DNA of 28,067 nucleotides, taken from a virus. The number at the start of each line of letters is the position of its first letter. Within the stretch, counting starts at the first letter, position 1. Location: IMG/VR virus record IMGVR_UViG_3300035698_025025, positions 1-28,067 of that record; one strand, written 5' to 3'. Positions 22,324 through 28,067 of the stretch are shown here, one piece after another. A model generated the notes under the pieces. That model was given only the letters and a program-made list of their open reading frames with translations, was not told where the DNA came from and made no database searches. The translations under genes were made by a program, and so were the position numbers.

Positions 22324-24906
22324 ATGTCAATAAAATTAGAAAGCTTTGAAAAGCAATTGGATAAGATAAGGAAACATCTTCCAGATTATCTATTAGAGCA
22401 GGGTCATGATGTGACTAATGGTAGAAAGATTTGCTGTATTAATCCTAAGCATGAAGATCATAGCCCGTCTATGAGTCTTTTTGAACCTGAAGAAGGCTCT
22501 CCTGCTGTACATTGTTTTTCTTGTGGATTTTCTGCAGATATATTTACTGCTGCCCATGTTCTTGAGCACAAACCCAAGGTTGGACCTGGGTTTATTACTG
22601 ATAATGTACTTTATCTTGCTGATAAATTTGGAATAGAAGTTCCCGTAAAGCAACTTACTGAAGAAGAAATATATGAGCTTAATACGTATGATGCATATCG
22701 TATGGCTGCTGATTATATTAGTACTACTAAATTAACAGAAGCGGCTATTGCTGAGATTAATTTCAGAGAATGGCCTGCTGATGAGATTAGAAAGTTTAAT
22801 GTTGGTATTTGTGATAACTATGACAAGTTTAGATCCTCTCTTAAACTAGCTGGGTTTACCGCTAGGTTTCTAGATGAAATAGATCTTAATAATAAATATA
22901 TATTTTCTCCAGATAATTTAATATTTACTATCTGTGATGACTTTGGTCGACCAGTTGGGTTTGCTGCTAGAAATCTAAGATATGATGGAGTGAAAGATGA
23001 AAATAATCGCCTTATTAATGGGCCTAAGTTTAATAACACTAAGACAACTGGTATTAAATGTAACATATATAGAAAATCTGAACGTTTATACTTACTGGAT
23101 AGGGCAAAAAATAGTTCAAGTCCACTATATATTGTTGAGGGTTATGGAGACGCACTTACTGGTCAACTCAACCATATGGAAAATATGGTTGCCATTGGTT
23201 CTCTTGAGCTTAATGAACATCATTTAAACACTTGTAGAAGAAATGGGATATACGATGTTGTTATTTGTCTTGATGGTGATATTGAAGGTGAGAAGAAGGC
23301 AAAGATCTTATTAGATAATGTATTAAAAAATATACATGATATTAAAATAAGGTTTATATTCCTAGAAGCTGGCGTGGATGAAGATGGAAAAATTGTAAAA
23401 GTTGATCCGGATATATTCATAAGAGAGAAAGGACCTCAAGAATTTATCAAGCTTCCTAAGATAGATCCATTTGAATGGAGATTGATGGAGTTTCTTAATG
23501 ATGATGAGGCTGATGCTGAGGCAATATGTTTCAGCATGATTCCGATCATCATGCTAGAACCTTCGCCTATTCGAAGAGAAAGAATGATTAGAGACCTGTC
23601 TTCTCATACTGGGTATTCTGATAAGGTTATAAAGGACGAACTTGATAAGATAGCTGATTCTGAAGAGTCAAAGATACAAAGAAAGAAAGAAGCTGTTGTA
23701 GATAATATCAAGACACTATTACAGAAAAGATCTGATTCTCCTGAGATAATATTTCAGAGAGGCATCAATGACCTCTATACCATTGAGAAAGAAAAGAATG
23801 CTGGTGTTTTAACTGCTGAGGGTCTTATCAATAATATGCTTGCTATTAAGCAATATGAAGAAGCTGAAGAGCTGCATACTGCTTTAAACTTTGGTCCCAA
23901 TTTTGAGACACTTGGTGTGGCTCTATCTGGAGATCTTCGTGGAAAAATGATAGTTCTTGGTGGTACTGGTAATACTGGTAAAACATCTAAGTTCTGCAAC
24001 CTTGCATGGAATCTTGGTATGTATAATGAAAATGTTATCCCTATCATACTTACGATAGATGATAGCGCTAAAGAACTTGTTCCTAGACTTGTTACTTATG
24101 ATATGGCTATGAGGAATCGGGAATCAAACCCTGATTTATTTGATCTTATCAATATTAATAAAGTTGCTACTCCGTTCTTATTCAAAGATAATCTTGAGTA
24201 CGATGCAATAATGGCTGAAAGAGAAATCTCTTATCAGAACTTATTTAAACTGGCTAGAGAAGAAAAACTTGTTGTATTAGATAGGGAAAGTGGTGGTAGT
24301 ATTGACTTTATTAATGGTGTCATAAAACATTATTCTGAACTATATCCAGAAAAGAGGGTTATAATGTTCTTGGATAATTTTCATTTAGTTGATGTCCCTG
24401 GTCTTGAAGATGGAAGGATAAAGTATAAGACTTTATCTAAAGATCTTAAGCAAGTGTGTACTAGCTATGGCGCTACCATCTTTACTACTGCTGAGTATCG
24501 CAAGTTGGTTAAAGGTAACAAGCCGTCTAATAGTGACTTAGCAGAAACAGTTGCCCTTGAGTATGACTCTAATGCAATACTCCATCTATATAGTGAGCTT
24601 CATGATCTTAGAGATGTATCTTGTAAGTATTCTTTAGACCTTAATGGGAATAAGATGCCGATAATCGAAGAAGATGTTGGCAAAAATAAGATAAACTCAT
24701 ATAAGGGCACTATCTATTATCAATTCATTCCTGATAAAGCAATGTATTTTGAAATTACAGAGAGGCATGCTAAGAATTTAGAGAGTGCTAATCAACAGGC
24801 TCATCAGAGTGCGCTTATGGAAGCTGTGGCTGAAGATGAATATAATGCTAAGGGCCCCATAAGCAGGTTTGGTGAAGGTGAAACCCCAGATACTTACGGC
24901 AAATGA
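22324..24906 (+). CDS. Bifunctional DnaG-type primase / DnaB-type helicase
   Basis: The 860-residue protein has an N-terminal CHC2 zinc finger (C38-x4-H43 with H-C64-F-S-C67-G). A TOPRIM catalytic core follows, with E272 in I-V-E-G-Y-G-D and D317-G-D319 in C-L-D-G-D-I-E-G. A C-terminal RecA-like helicase domain has Walker A G-G-T-G-N-T-G-K-T (546-554) and V-I-M-F-L-D-N-F-H-L as Walker B. The order matches T7 gp4-like fusions. It would unwind the fork and lay RNA primers for the split DnaE polymerase. Its end overlaps the next gene. Confidence 0.93.
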   Translation: MSIKLESFEKQLDKIRKHLPDYLLEQGHDVTNGRKICCINPKHEDHSPSMSLFEPEEGSPAVHCFSCGFSADIFTAAHVLEHKPKVGPGFITDNVLYLADKFGIEVPVKQLTEEEIYELNTYDAYRMAADYISTTKLTEAAIAEINFREWPADEIRKFNVGICDNYDKFRSSLKLAGFTARFLDEIDLNNKYIFSPDNLIFTICDDFGRPVGFAARNLRYDGVKDENNRLINGPKFNNTKTTGIKCNIYRKSERLYLLDRAKNSSSPLYIVEGYGDALTGQLNHMENMVAIGSLELNEHHLNTCRRNGIYDVVICLDGDIEGEKKAKILLDNVLKNIHDIKIRFIFLEAGVDEDGKIVKVDPDIFIREKGPQEFIKLPKIDPFEWRLMEFLNDDEADAEAICFSMIPIIMLEPSPIRRERMIRDLSSHTGYSDKVIKDELDKIADSEESKIQRKKEAVVDNIKTLLQKRSDSPEIIFQRGINDLYTIEKEKNAGVLTAEGLINNMLAIKQYEEAEELHTALNFGPNFETLGVALSGDLRGKMIVLGGTGNTGKTSKFCNLAWNLGMYNENVIPIILTIDDSAKELVPRLVTYDMAMRNRESNPDLFDLININKVATPFLFKDNLEYDAIMAEREISYQNLFKLAREEKLVVLDRESGGSIDFINGVIKHYSELYPEKRVIMFLDNFHLVDVPGLEDGRIKYKTLSKDLKQVCTSYGATIFTTAEYRKLVKGNKPSNSDLAETVALEYDSNAILHLYSELHDLRDVSCKYSLDLNGNKMPIIEEDVGKNKINSYKGTIYYQFIPDKAMYFEITERHAKNLESANQQAHQSALMEAVAEDEYNAKGPISRFGEGETPDTYGK

Positions 24907-25639
24907 TTTTATGCTTGCGGCGTATTGCCCCAAGACCATAGATCTTTCTAATAGAGATATCTTGTTTAAAGACCAGCTATCTAGTTTTGACATTGATATT
25001 TCTAATACAATTAATGATATAGATTTATTCTTATCTGTCGTTACATATAGAACTATTGAATCATTTCTATCTGATATACATATAAGAGTTAAGACTCTAG
25101 AACGAAAGTTTAATGAAGTAGTATGGTCGTATATTGATAAAAGTGATTCTAATATAAAAAAAGCTGCTATAGCATGGGTTAGATTCCATGGTATATATAA
25201 TAGGCTTATTGAGTTGATAGGATTATCTGATCATGTAACTACCAATATCTCTTTTTTTAATACTATAAATGGATTAAGGTATTCTTTTAAGATTGATATG
25301 GTTTTGATGTCTAAAAATAATCATTCGTATGTCACCTTTTCTCCTCATGTATCTATGTATCCAGGTATGTCTATCATATCTAACTATGGTACTTTGGCAG
25401 GTGTTGAATATCTAAATGAAGCTTTTCTATATCCAAATGAAATTATAGATTTTTCATTTAGTAATTCTTTAACTAGTAAACATTTTTTTGAAAAAAAGAT
25501 AAATATAAAACAATATAATATAAATAAGCATGTACAGAATATGCCCTTGATCGTTGGCGATAGTAATCGCTCAATAAACTTATCCTTATGTAGATTATGT
25601 AAGGGAAGAAGAGAGTGTTTTCCTAAATGTGCTGGGTAA
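24878..25639 (+). CDS. Cysteine-cluster protein, possible degenerate Cas4-like nuclease
   Basis: About 253 residues. The early segment L-T-A-N-D-F-M-L-A-A-Y-C-P-K resembles the Cys-Pro start of Cas4/RecB-type nucleases, and the end carries C-R-L-C-K-G-R-R-E-C-F-P-K-C. In the middle F-K-I-D-M-V could be the nuclease Asp, but the following strand reads Y-V-T-F-S-P without the E-x-K pair, suggesting loss of catalysis. The GTG at 24878 is chosen so the N-terminal Cys helix is complete; ATG 24911 has no ribosome binding site. It overlaps the helicase end. The family call is tentative. Confidence 0.55.
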   Translation: MKPQILTANDFMLAAYCPKTIDLSNRDILFKDQLSSFDIDISNTINDIDLFLSVVTYRTIESFLSDIHIRVKTLERKFNEVVWSYIDKSDSNIKKAAIAWVRFHGIYNRLIELIGLSDHVTTNISFFNTINGLRYSFKIDMVLMSKNNHSYVTFSPHVSMYPGMSIISNYGTLAGVEYLNEAFLYPNEIIDFSFSNSLTSKHFFEKKINIKQYNINKHVQNMPLIVGDSNRSINLSLCRLCKGRRECFPKCAG

Positions 25640-25647
25640 GATGAATA

Positions 25648-25917
25648 ATGAAGCTACTTTTTGCTTTAAAAGAATCTGATGGTAAACCAGTAATAGATTC
25701 CGGCGGACACATGAAAGTGGTCGCCTCACTACTAGATGAGAACGACCAAATTATTGTTATAATAAATAATAACATTGGAAGTTATTTCATCGAAAGGGTT
25801 GTTAATAGGTTCTTAATGAATCCATATGAGTCAACTAATTTCGCTAAGATAGAGGATGAAGACGCCTGGAATACTTACCAGACCTATTTTAATCTCGCTG
25901 GAATAATACCCAAGTGA
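25648..25917 (+). CDS. Protein of unknown function
   Basis: The 89-residue product begins eight bases after the cysteine-cluster gene. It has beta strands (K-V-V-A-S-L-L, I-I-V-I-I) and a C-terminal acidic/aromatic region (D-E-D-A-W-N-T-Y-Q-T-Y-F). No motif is recognised. Confidence 0.6.
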   Translation: MKLLFALKESDGKPVIDSGGHMKVVASLLDENDQIIVIINNNIGSYFIERVVNRFLMNPYESTNFAKIEDEDAWNTYQTYFNLAGIIPK

Positions 25918-25931
25918 TATAGGAGTCAATA

Positions 25932-26393
25932 ATGAAAGAACATGCTGACGGTAGAGGATCTATGCCTCAAAGAAAAATCTTTAGTCAAGTCAAAGAGTTA
26001 TATAAAGATTATAAAGTAATATACGAATTGTATATACCGGAACTTAGGCAAAGATTTGATATCTTTGTCTTGGAACTAGGTATTGCGGTCGAATATGATG
26101 GCGACCAGCATGATAGTTTTAATGAATATTTCCATAGAGATATAAATGGCTACATAGAAAGCAAAAAGCTGGATATAAGTAAAGAAAAATTTTGTCAAGA
26201 TAATGGCATTAAGCTAATTAGGATTAAGGGCAGCGTTGACGAACTAACAAAAAACAATCTAATGACAATAATTAACAAAGTTGATTATCCCGATAGGGAA
26301 TTCTGTGTCGATATATTTGACCACAAATCTGATAAATTAGAAAAAGAGAAAGAATATAGAAAGCAAAGATATCTGAGGAACAAGGAAAAATAA
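25932..26393 (+). CDS. Vsr/EDxHD-like (PD-(D/E)XK) endonuclease, likely homing type
   Basis: The 153-residue protein contains R-F-D43-I-F-V, then V-E54-Y-D56-G-D-Q-H60-D61, then S-K79-K-L-D-I-S-K-E-K-F-C and N-G-I-K-L-I-R-I. This resembles the Vsr/DUF559-like fold and the EDxHD homing endonucleases found with phage introns and split genes. The basic Lys/Arg C-terminus could bind DNA. AGGAG precedes ATG 25932. A structured noncoding region and direct repeats follow immediately, a setting that would suit an intron or stand-alone homing element, though no interrupted gene is visible. Confidence 0.75.
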   Translation: MKEHADGRGSMPQRKIFSQVKELYKDYKVIYELYIPELRQRFDIFVLELGIAVEYDGDQHDSFNEYFHRDINGYIESKKLDISKEKFCQDNGIKLIRIKGSVDELTKNNLMTIINKVDYPDREFCVDIFDHKSDKLEKEKEYRKQRYLRNKEK

Positions 26394-26394
26394 G

Positions 26395-26468
26395 GTCTGA
26401 TAAAAACAGACTTGGCACTCTAGTTCTAGAAATTTTCATTTAAGAATCTTCTTTTCTTAAATTGAAAA
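26395..26468 (+). other. Two hairpins after the endonuclease gene
   Basis: First, GTCTG (26395-26399) pairs with CAGAC (26407-26411) around an A-rich loop. Second, TTTTCATTTAAGAA (26433-26446) pairs with 26454-26468 with a single bulge, giving about 14 base pairs. An 11-A run with five T follows (26474-26489). There is no classical T tract directly after the second stem on the + strand, so termination is uncertain. Confidence 0.45.
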
Positions 26469-26509
26469 ACCTTAAAAAAAAAAATTTTTATTATACTGAA
26501 TGTATTATT

Positions 26510-26517
26510 TATAAATA
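26510..26517 (+). promoter_or_regulatory. TATAAATA, possible T4-late-type promoter element
   Basis: The octamer equals the T4 late promoter consensus and lies just upstream of the structured RNA candidate. A TATACT (26492-26497) is a second possible -10. The region is very AT-rich, so either may be chance. No convincing -35 box is seen. Confidence 0.2.
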
Positions 26518-26520
26518 TCA

Positions 26521-26644
26521 CTTACGTATAGTTGGACTACTCGGCCGTGTTAGCGGGCGAAGTACAATTTGTATGTAAAGAATGACGCCGGAAACCTAGG
26601 CCCTGATAACTACATCGTACCGATGAGACTATAAGGGCGCTAGG
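26521..26644 (+). ncRNA. Structured noncoding RNA candidate
   Basis: This stretch is clearly richer in G and C than its surroundings and has no long frame. Possible stems: 26521-26528 with 26572-26580 (one bulge, one G-U); inside it 26538-26546 with 26555-26564 (one mismatch and one bulge); and CCTAG-GCCCT (26595-26604) with AGGGC-G-CTAGG (26634-26644). The last encloses CATCG-TAC-CGATG (26613-26625). TATAGT (26527-26532) could also pair with ACTATA (26628-26633) as a pseudoknot or alternative. I could not match it to a known riboswitch, retron RNA or complete group I intron core. It lies between a Vsr-like nuclease gene and the ligase gene. Confidence 0.5.
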
Positions 26645-26690
26645 ATGAGAATTCACTGTGCAATTGACCTATGATATGGGACATCCATTC

Positions 26691-26716
26691 TAAACGAGAT
26701 CTTTACGATCTATCTT
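26691..26716 (+). repeat. 26-base direct repeat, copy 1
   Basis: The copy is identical over 26 bases to 26862-26887. It begins TAAACGAG and contains AGATC-TTTAC-GATCT, a short inverted repeat. It is followed by GGATACA and an ATG at 26724. Confidence 0.9.
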
Positions 26717-26723
26717 GGATACA

Positions 26724-26864
26724 ATGTATCAATTTGTAATAATTTCTTCTTATGACAATTCTGGTTCTCCGGTTAGGCTAGGGCCTAACACACAAATTGT
26801 CATAAGAAGAAATATAAAAATGCAGCAGAAAGGATGCATGCTACAGGATCCTTTTATTGCTTAA
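26724..26864 (+). CDS. Possible 46-residue protein overlapping the hairpin
   Basis: An ATG frame runs from just after repeat copy 1 to the first bases of copy 2 and encodes M-Y-Q-F-V-I-I-S-S...P-F-I-A. The ribosome binding site is poor (TTGGAT). Because a 19-base-pair perfect hairpin lies inside it, translation is doubtful; the frame may be accidental. Confidence 0.25.
   Translation: MYQFVIISSYDNSGSPVRLGPNTQIVIRRNIKMQQKGCMLQDPFIA
26742..26813 (+). repeat. Long perfect inverted repeat (19-bp stem) with nested hairpin
   Basis: ATTTCTTCTTATGACAATT (26742-26760) is exactly complementary to 26795-26813. The 34-base interior contains a second stem GTTAGGC (26772-26778) / GCCTAAC (26783-26789) with a TAGG loop. 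As RNA this forms a very stable rod. It lies between the two direct repeats. Confidence 0.85.
26829..26854 (+). terminator. Weak terminator-like hairpin before the ligase gene
   Basis: AAAGGAT (26829-26835) pairs with ATCCTTT (26848-26854) around a 12-base loop containing GCATGC, followed by a short T and A run. It could end a transcript from the noncoding region before the ligase. The stem is only seven base pairs. Confidence 0.35.
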
Positions 26865-26887
26865 ACGAGATCTTTACGATCTATCTT
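26862..26887 (+). repeat. 26-base direct repeat, copy 2
   Basis: Identical to 26691-26716, 171 bases downstream. It abuts the AGGAG ribosome binding site of the ligase gene, so its hairpin (AGATC/GATCT) may affect ligase transcription or translation. Confidence 0.9.
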
Positions 26888-26897
26888 AGGAGTAGTA

Positions 26898-28007
26898 ATG
26901 AATAAAATTGGATTTAAATTACCAACACTGTTTGGTATTGCAAAAACTGGAAAGATAAAAACTTGGTCAATATCGGTAAGTTCTGATGATCATCCAGAAA
27001 TAATAGTTGATCATGGTTATATAGATGGTAAGCTTCAGAGAGATTCTAGAGTTATTAGTATTGGAAAAAATATTGGAAAAGCTAACGAAACTACTCCATG
27101 GAAACAAGCTGTAGCAGATGCTGTATCTAAATGGAGGAAGAAGCATGACCATAATTATTTTGAAAGAGTACCCAATAAGGTAGAAATTCTATTACCTATG
27201 TTGGCTTTAGAGTATTCTAAACGTGGTCATAATATATCCTGGCCAGCTTTTGCACAGCCAAAGCTTAATGGAGTAAGATGTTTAGCCAAGATGGATGAAG
27301 ATGGCATGATAACCTTTACCTCTAGAAAAGCTAAGAAGTTCCATGTATTGGAACACATGATTTCCTATCTTGAGAATATTATGATTCCTGGTGATATACT
27401 TGATGGAGAGCTCTATAATCATGAACTCACTTTTCAGGAAATCATATCATCCGTAAAAAGAGAGAAAGATAAGGTAGCTAATACTGAGAATATACAGTAT
27501 CACGTCTATGATTACCCATCACATCCTGGTGACTTTGATGCTAGATGTGAAAGTTTGTACCGAAAAATTCCTAGAGATCCTGATTCGCCAATAAGGCTTG
27601 TATCAACGAAAGAAATTAAAGATGCAGAAGCCCTATTAGAATATCATGATGACATTACCTCTGATGGATACGAAGGAACAATGGTTAGGAATAAGAAGGG
27701 AAAGTATTTATTTCAATACAGGTCCACTGATTTGCTCAAGCTAAAAGACTTTATGGACGAAGAGTTTGTTGTTGTTGGCGGAAATGCTGGTGTTGGTAGA
27801 TCTAAGAACCAGTGTACGTTTACTTGTACTACTACCAGCGGTATGGAGTTTGCCGTCAGGACGATAGGCGAAAATGAAGTTAGAGAAGAACAACTTGTTA
27901 ATCTTGATAGTTATATCGGCAAATATCTAACAGTAAAATTTCAAAACTACTCTGATGAAGGCGTTCCTATATTTCCTGTAGGAATAGGCTTTAGAGATTA
28001 CGAATAA
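26898..28007 (+). CDS. ATP-dependent DNA ligase
   Basis: The 369-residue protein has an N-terminal accessory region (I-K-T-W-S-I-S-V...H-G-Y-I-D-G-K). The nucleotidyltransferase motif I reads K122-L-N-G-V-R, motif III D-G-E-L-Y-N-H, motif IV E-G-T-M-V-R-N and motif V L-L-K-L-K-D-F. An OB-fold C-terminus follows (V-K-F-Q-N-Y...F-P-V-G-I-G-F-R-D). Motif I has Asn in place of the usual Asp of K-x-D-G; the adenylated lysine is present. It seals nicks in phage replication and recombination. AGGAG gives a strong ribosome binding site. The 60 bases after it are AT-rich with nothing recognisable. Confidence 0.93.
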   Translation: MNKIGFKLPTLFGIAKTGKIKTWSISVSSDDHPEIIVDHGYIDGKLQRDSRVISIGKNIGKANETTPWKQAVADAVSKWRKKHDHNYFERVPNKVEILLPMLALEYSKRGHNISWPAFAQPKLNGVRCLAKMDEDGMITFTSRKAKKFHVLEHMISYLENIMIPGDILDGELYNHELTFQEIISSVKREKDKVANTENIQYHVYDYPSHPGDFDARCESLYRKIPRDPDSPIRLVSTKEIKDAEALLEYHDDITSDGYEGTMVRNKKGKYLFQYRSTDLLKLKDFMDEEFVVVGGNAGVGRSKNQCTFTCTTTSGMEFAVRTIGENEVREEQLVNLDSYIGKYLTVKFQNYSDEGVPIFPVGIGFRDYE

Positions 28008-28067
28008 AATATTAACTAAATTGAAAAATTTAATTTGTGTTAACCAAAGAACTTCAGGTCCGCAAAA

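Noticed and set aside
26521-26690. Hammerhead ribozyme or common riboswitch
   Set aside because: Near matches to CUGANGA and to GAAA occur but in the wrong order or with core mismatches, and no known aptamer signature fits.
26521-26720. Complete group I intron
   Set aside because: R-like G-A-C-T-A-T is present, but no downstream partner in the expected S position, no clear P and Q elements, and no interrupted exon: the ligase and the upstream genes look complete.
1-28067. tRNA genes and CRISPR arrays
   Set aside because: No cloverleaf with a T-arm signature and no regularly spaced repeats were seen by reading; a dedicated scan was not possible.

Overview
The window reads as part of a large, AT-rich (roughly one-third GC by eye) tailed double-stranded DNA bacteriophage genome. 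Every supported gene lies on the + strand. Genes are packed with ATGA or TAATG overlaps, and many small genes have no recognisable family. The replication and recombination genes are typical of large phages: a RuvC-type resolvase, an HU-like protein, RecA, a MazG-like pyrophosphatase, a bacterial C-family (DnaE) polymerase, a Cas4/RecB-like nuclease, a DnaG-DnaB-type primase-helicase and an ATP-dependent ligase. The host cannot be named from the sequence alone.

Layout. (1) 1-5000: a gene cut by the left edge, then a tightly coupled cassette of an E2-like protein (PRTRC protein B type), a JAMM/JAB isopeptidase, a ThiF/E1-like adenylating enzyme and a retron-type reverse transcriptase. No ubiquitin-like modifier is visible inside the window. 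(2) 5000-11,950: a run of small genes with RuvC, HU, RecA, an HNH protein (apparently using a CTG start), MazG, an AAA-type ATPase and a severely truncated RNA ligase. (3) 11,941-20,486: the DNA polymerase III alpha subunit is encoded as two separate genes, split just before the catalytic PDIDID loop. Five genes lie between the halves: a small Ser/Thr-rich polypeptide ending in Cys, a protein of unknown function, a radical SAM enzyme, a possible acetyltransferase-like protein, and a second radical SAM enzyme carrying a 349-residue LAGLIDADG intein. The intein sits exactly at the third cysteine of the iron-sulfur motif. An intrinsic terminator separates this insert from the second polymerase half. 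(4) 20,486-25,920: a Cas4-like nuclease, a decayed GIY-YIG homing endonuclease, the primase-helicase, a second cysteine-cluster protein that looks like a degenerate nuclease, and small genes. (5) 25,932-28,067: a Vsr/EDxHD-like endonuclease, then about 500 bases without a confident gene. That stretch holds a GC-richer structured RNA candidate, two copies of a 26-base direct repeat and a 19-base-pair perfect hairpin. The ATP-dependent DNA ligase follows.

How the genes fit together. DnaE (two chains), primase-helicase, ligase, RecA, RuvC and the Cas4-like nuclease would supply a nearly self-sufficient replication and recombination set. Inserted around it are four different endonuclease families (HNH, LAGLIDADG intein, GIY-YIG, Vsr-like), some decaying, so gene breakage by mobile elements is a recurring theme. 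The two parts most worth attention are the E2-JAB-E1-reverse transcriptase cassette and the radical SAM/small-peptide island between the polymerase halves.
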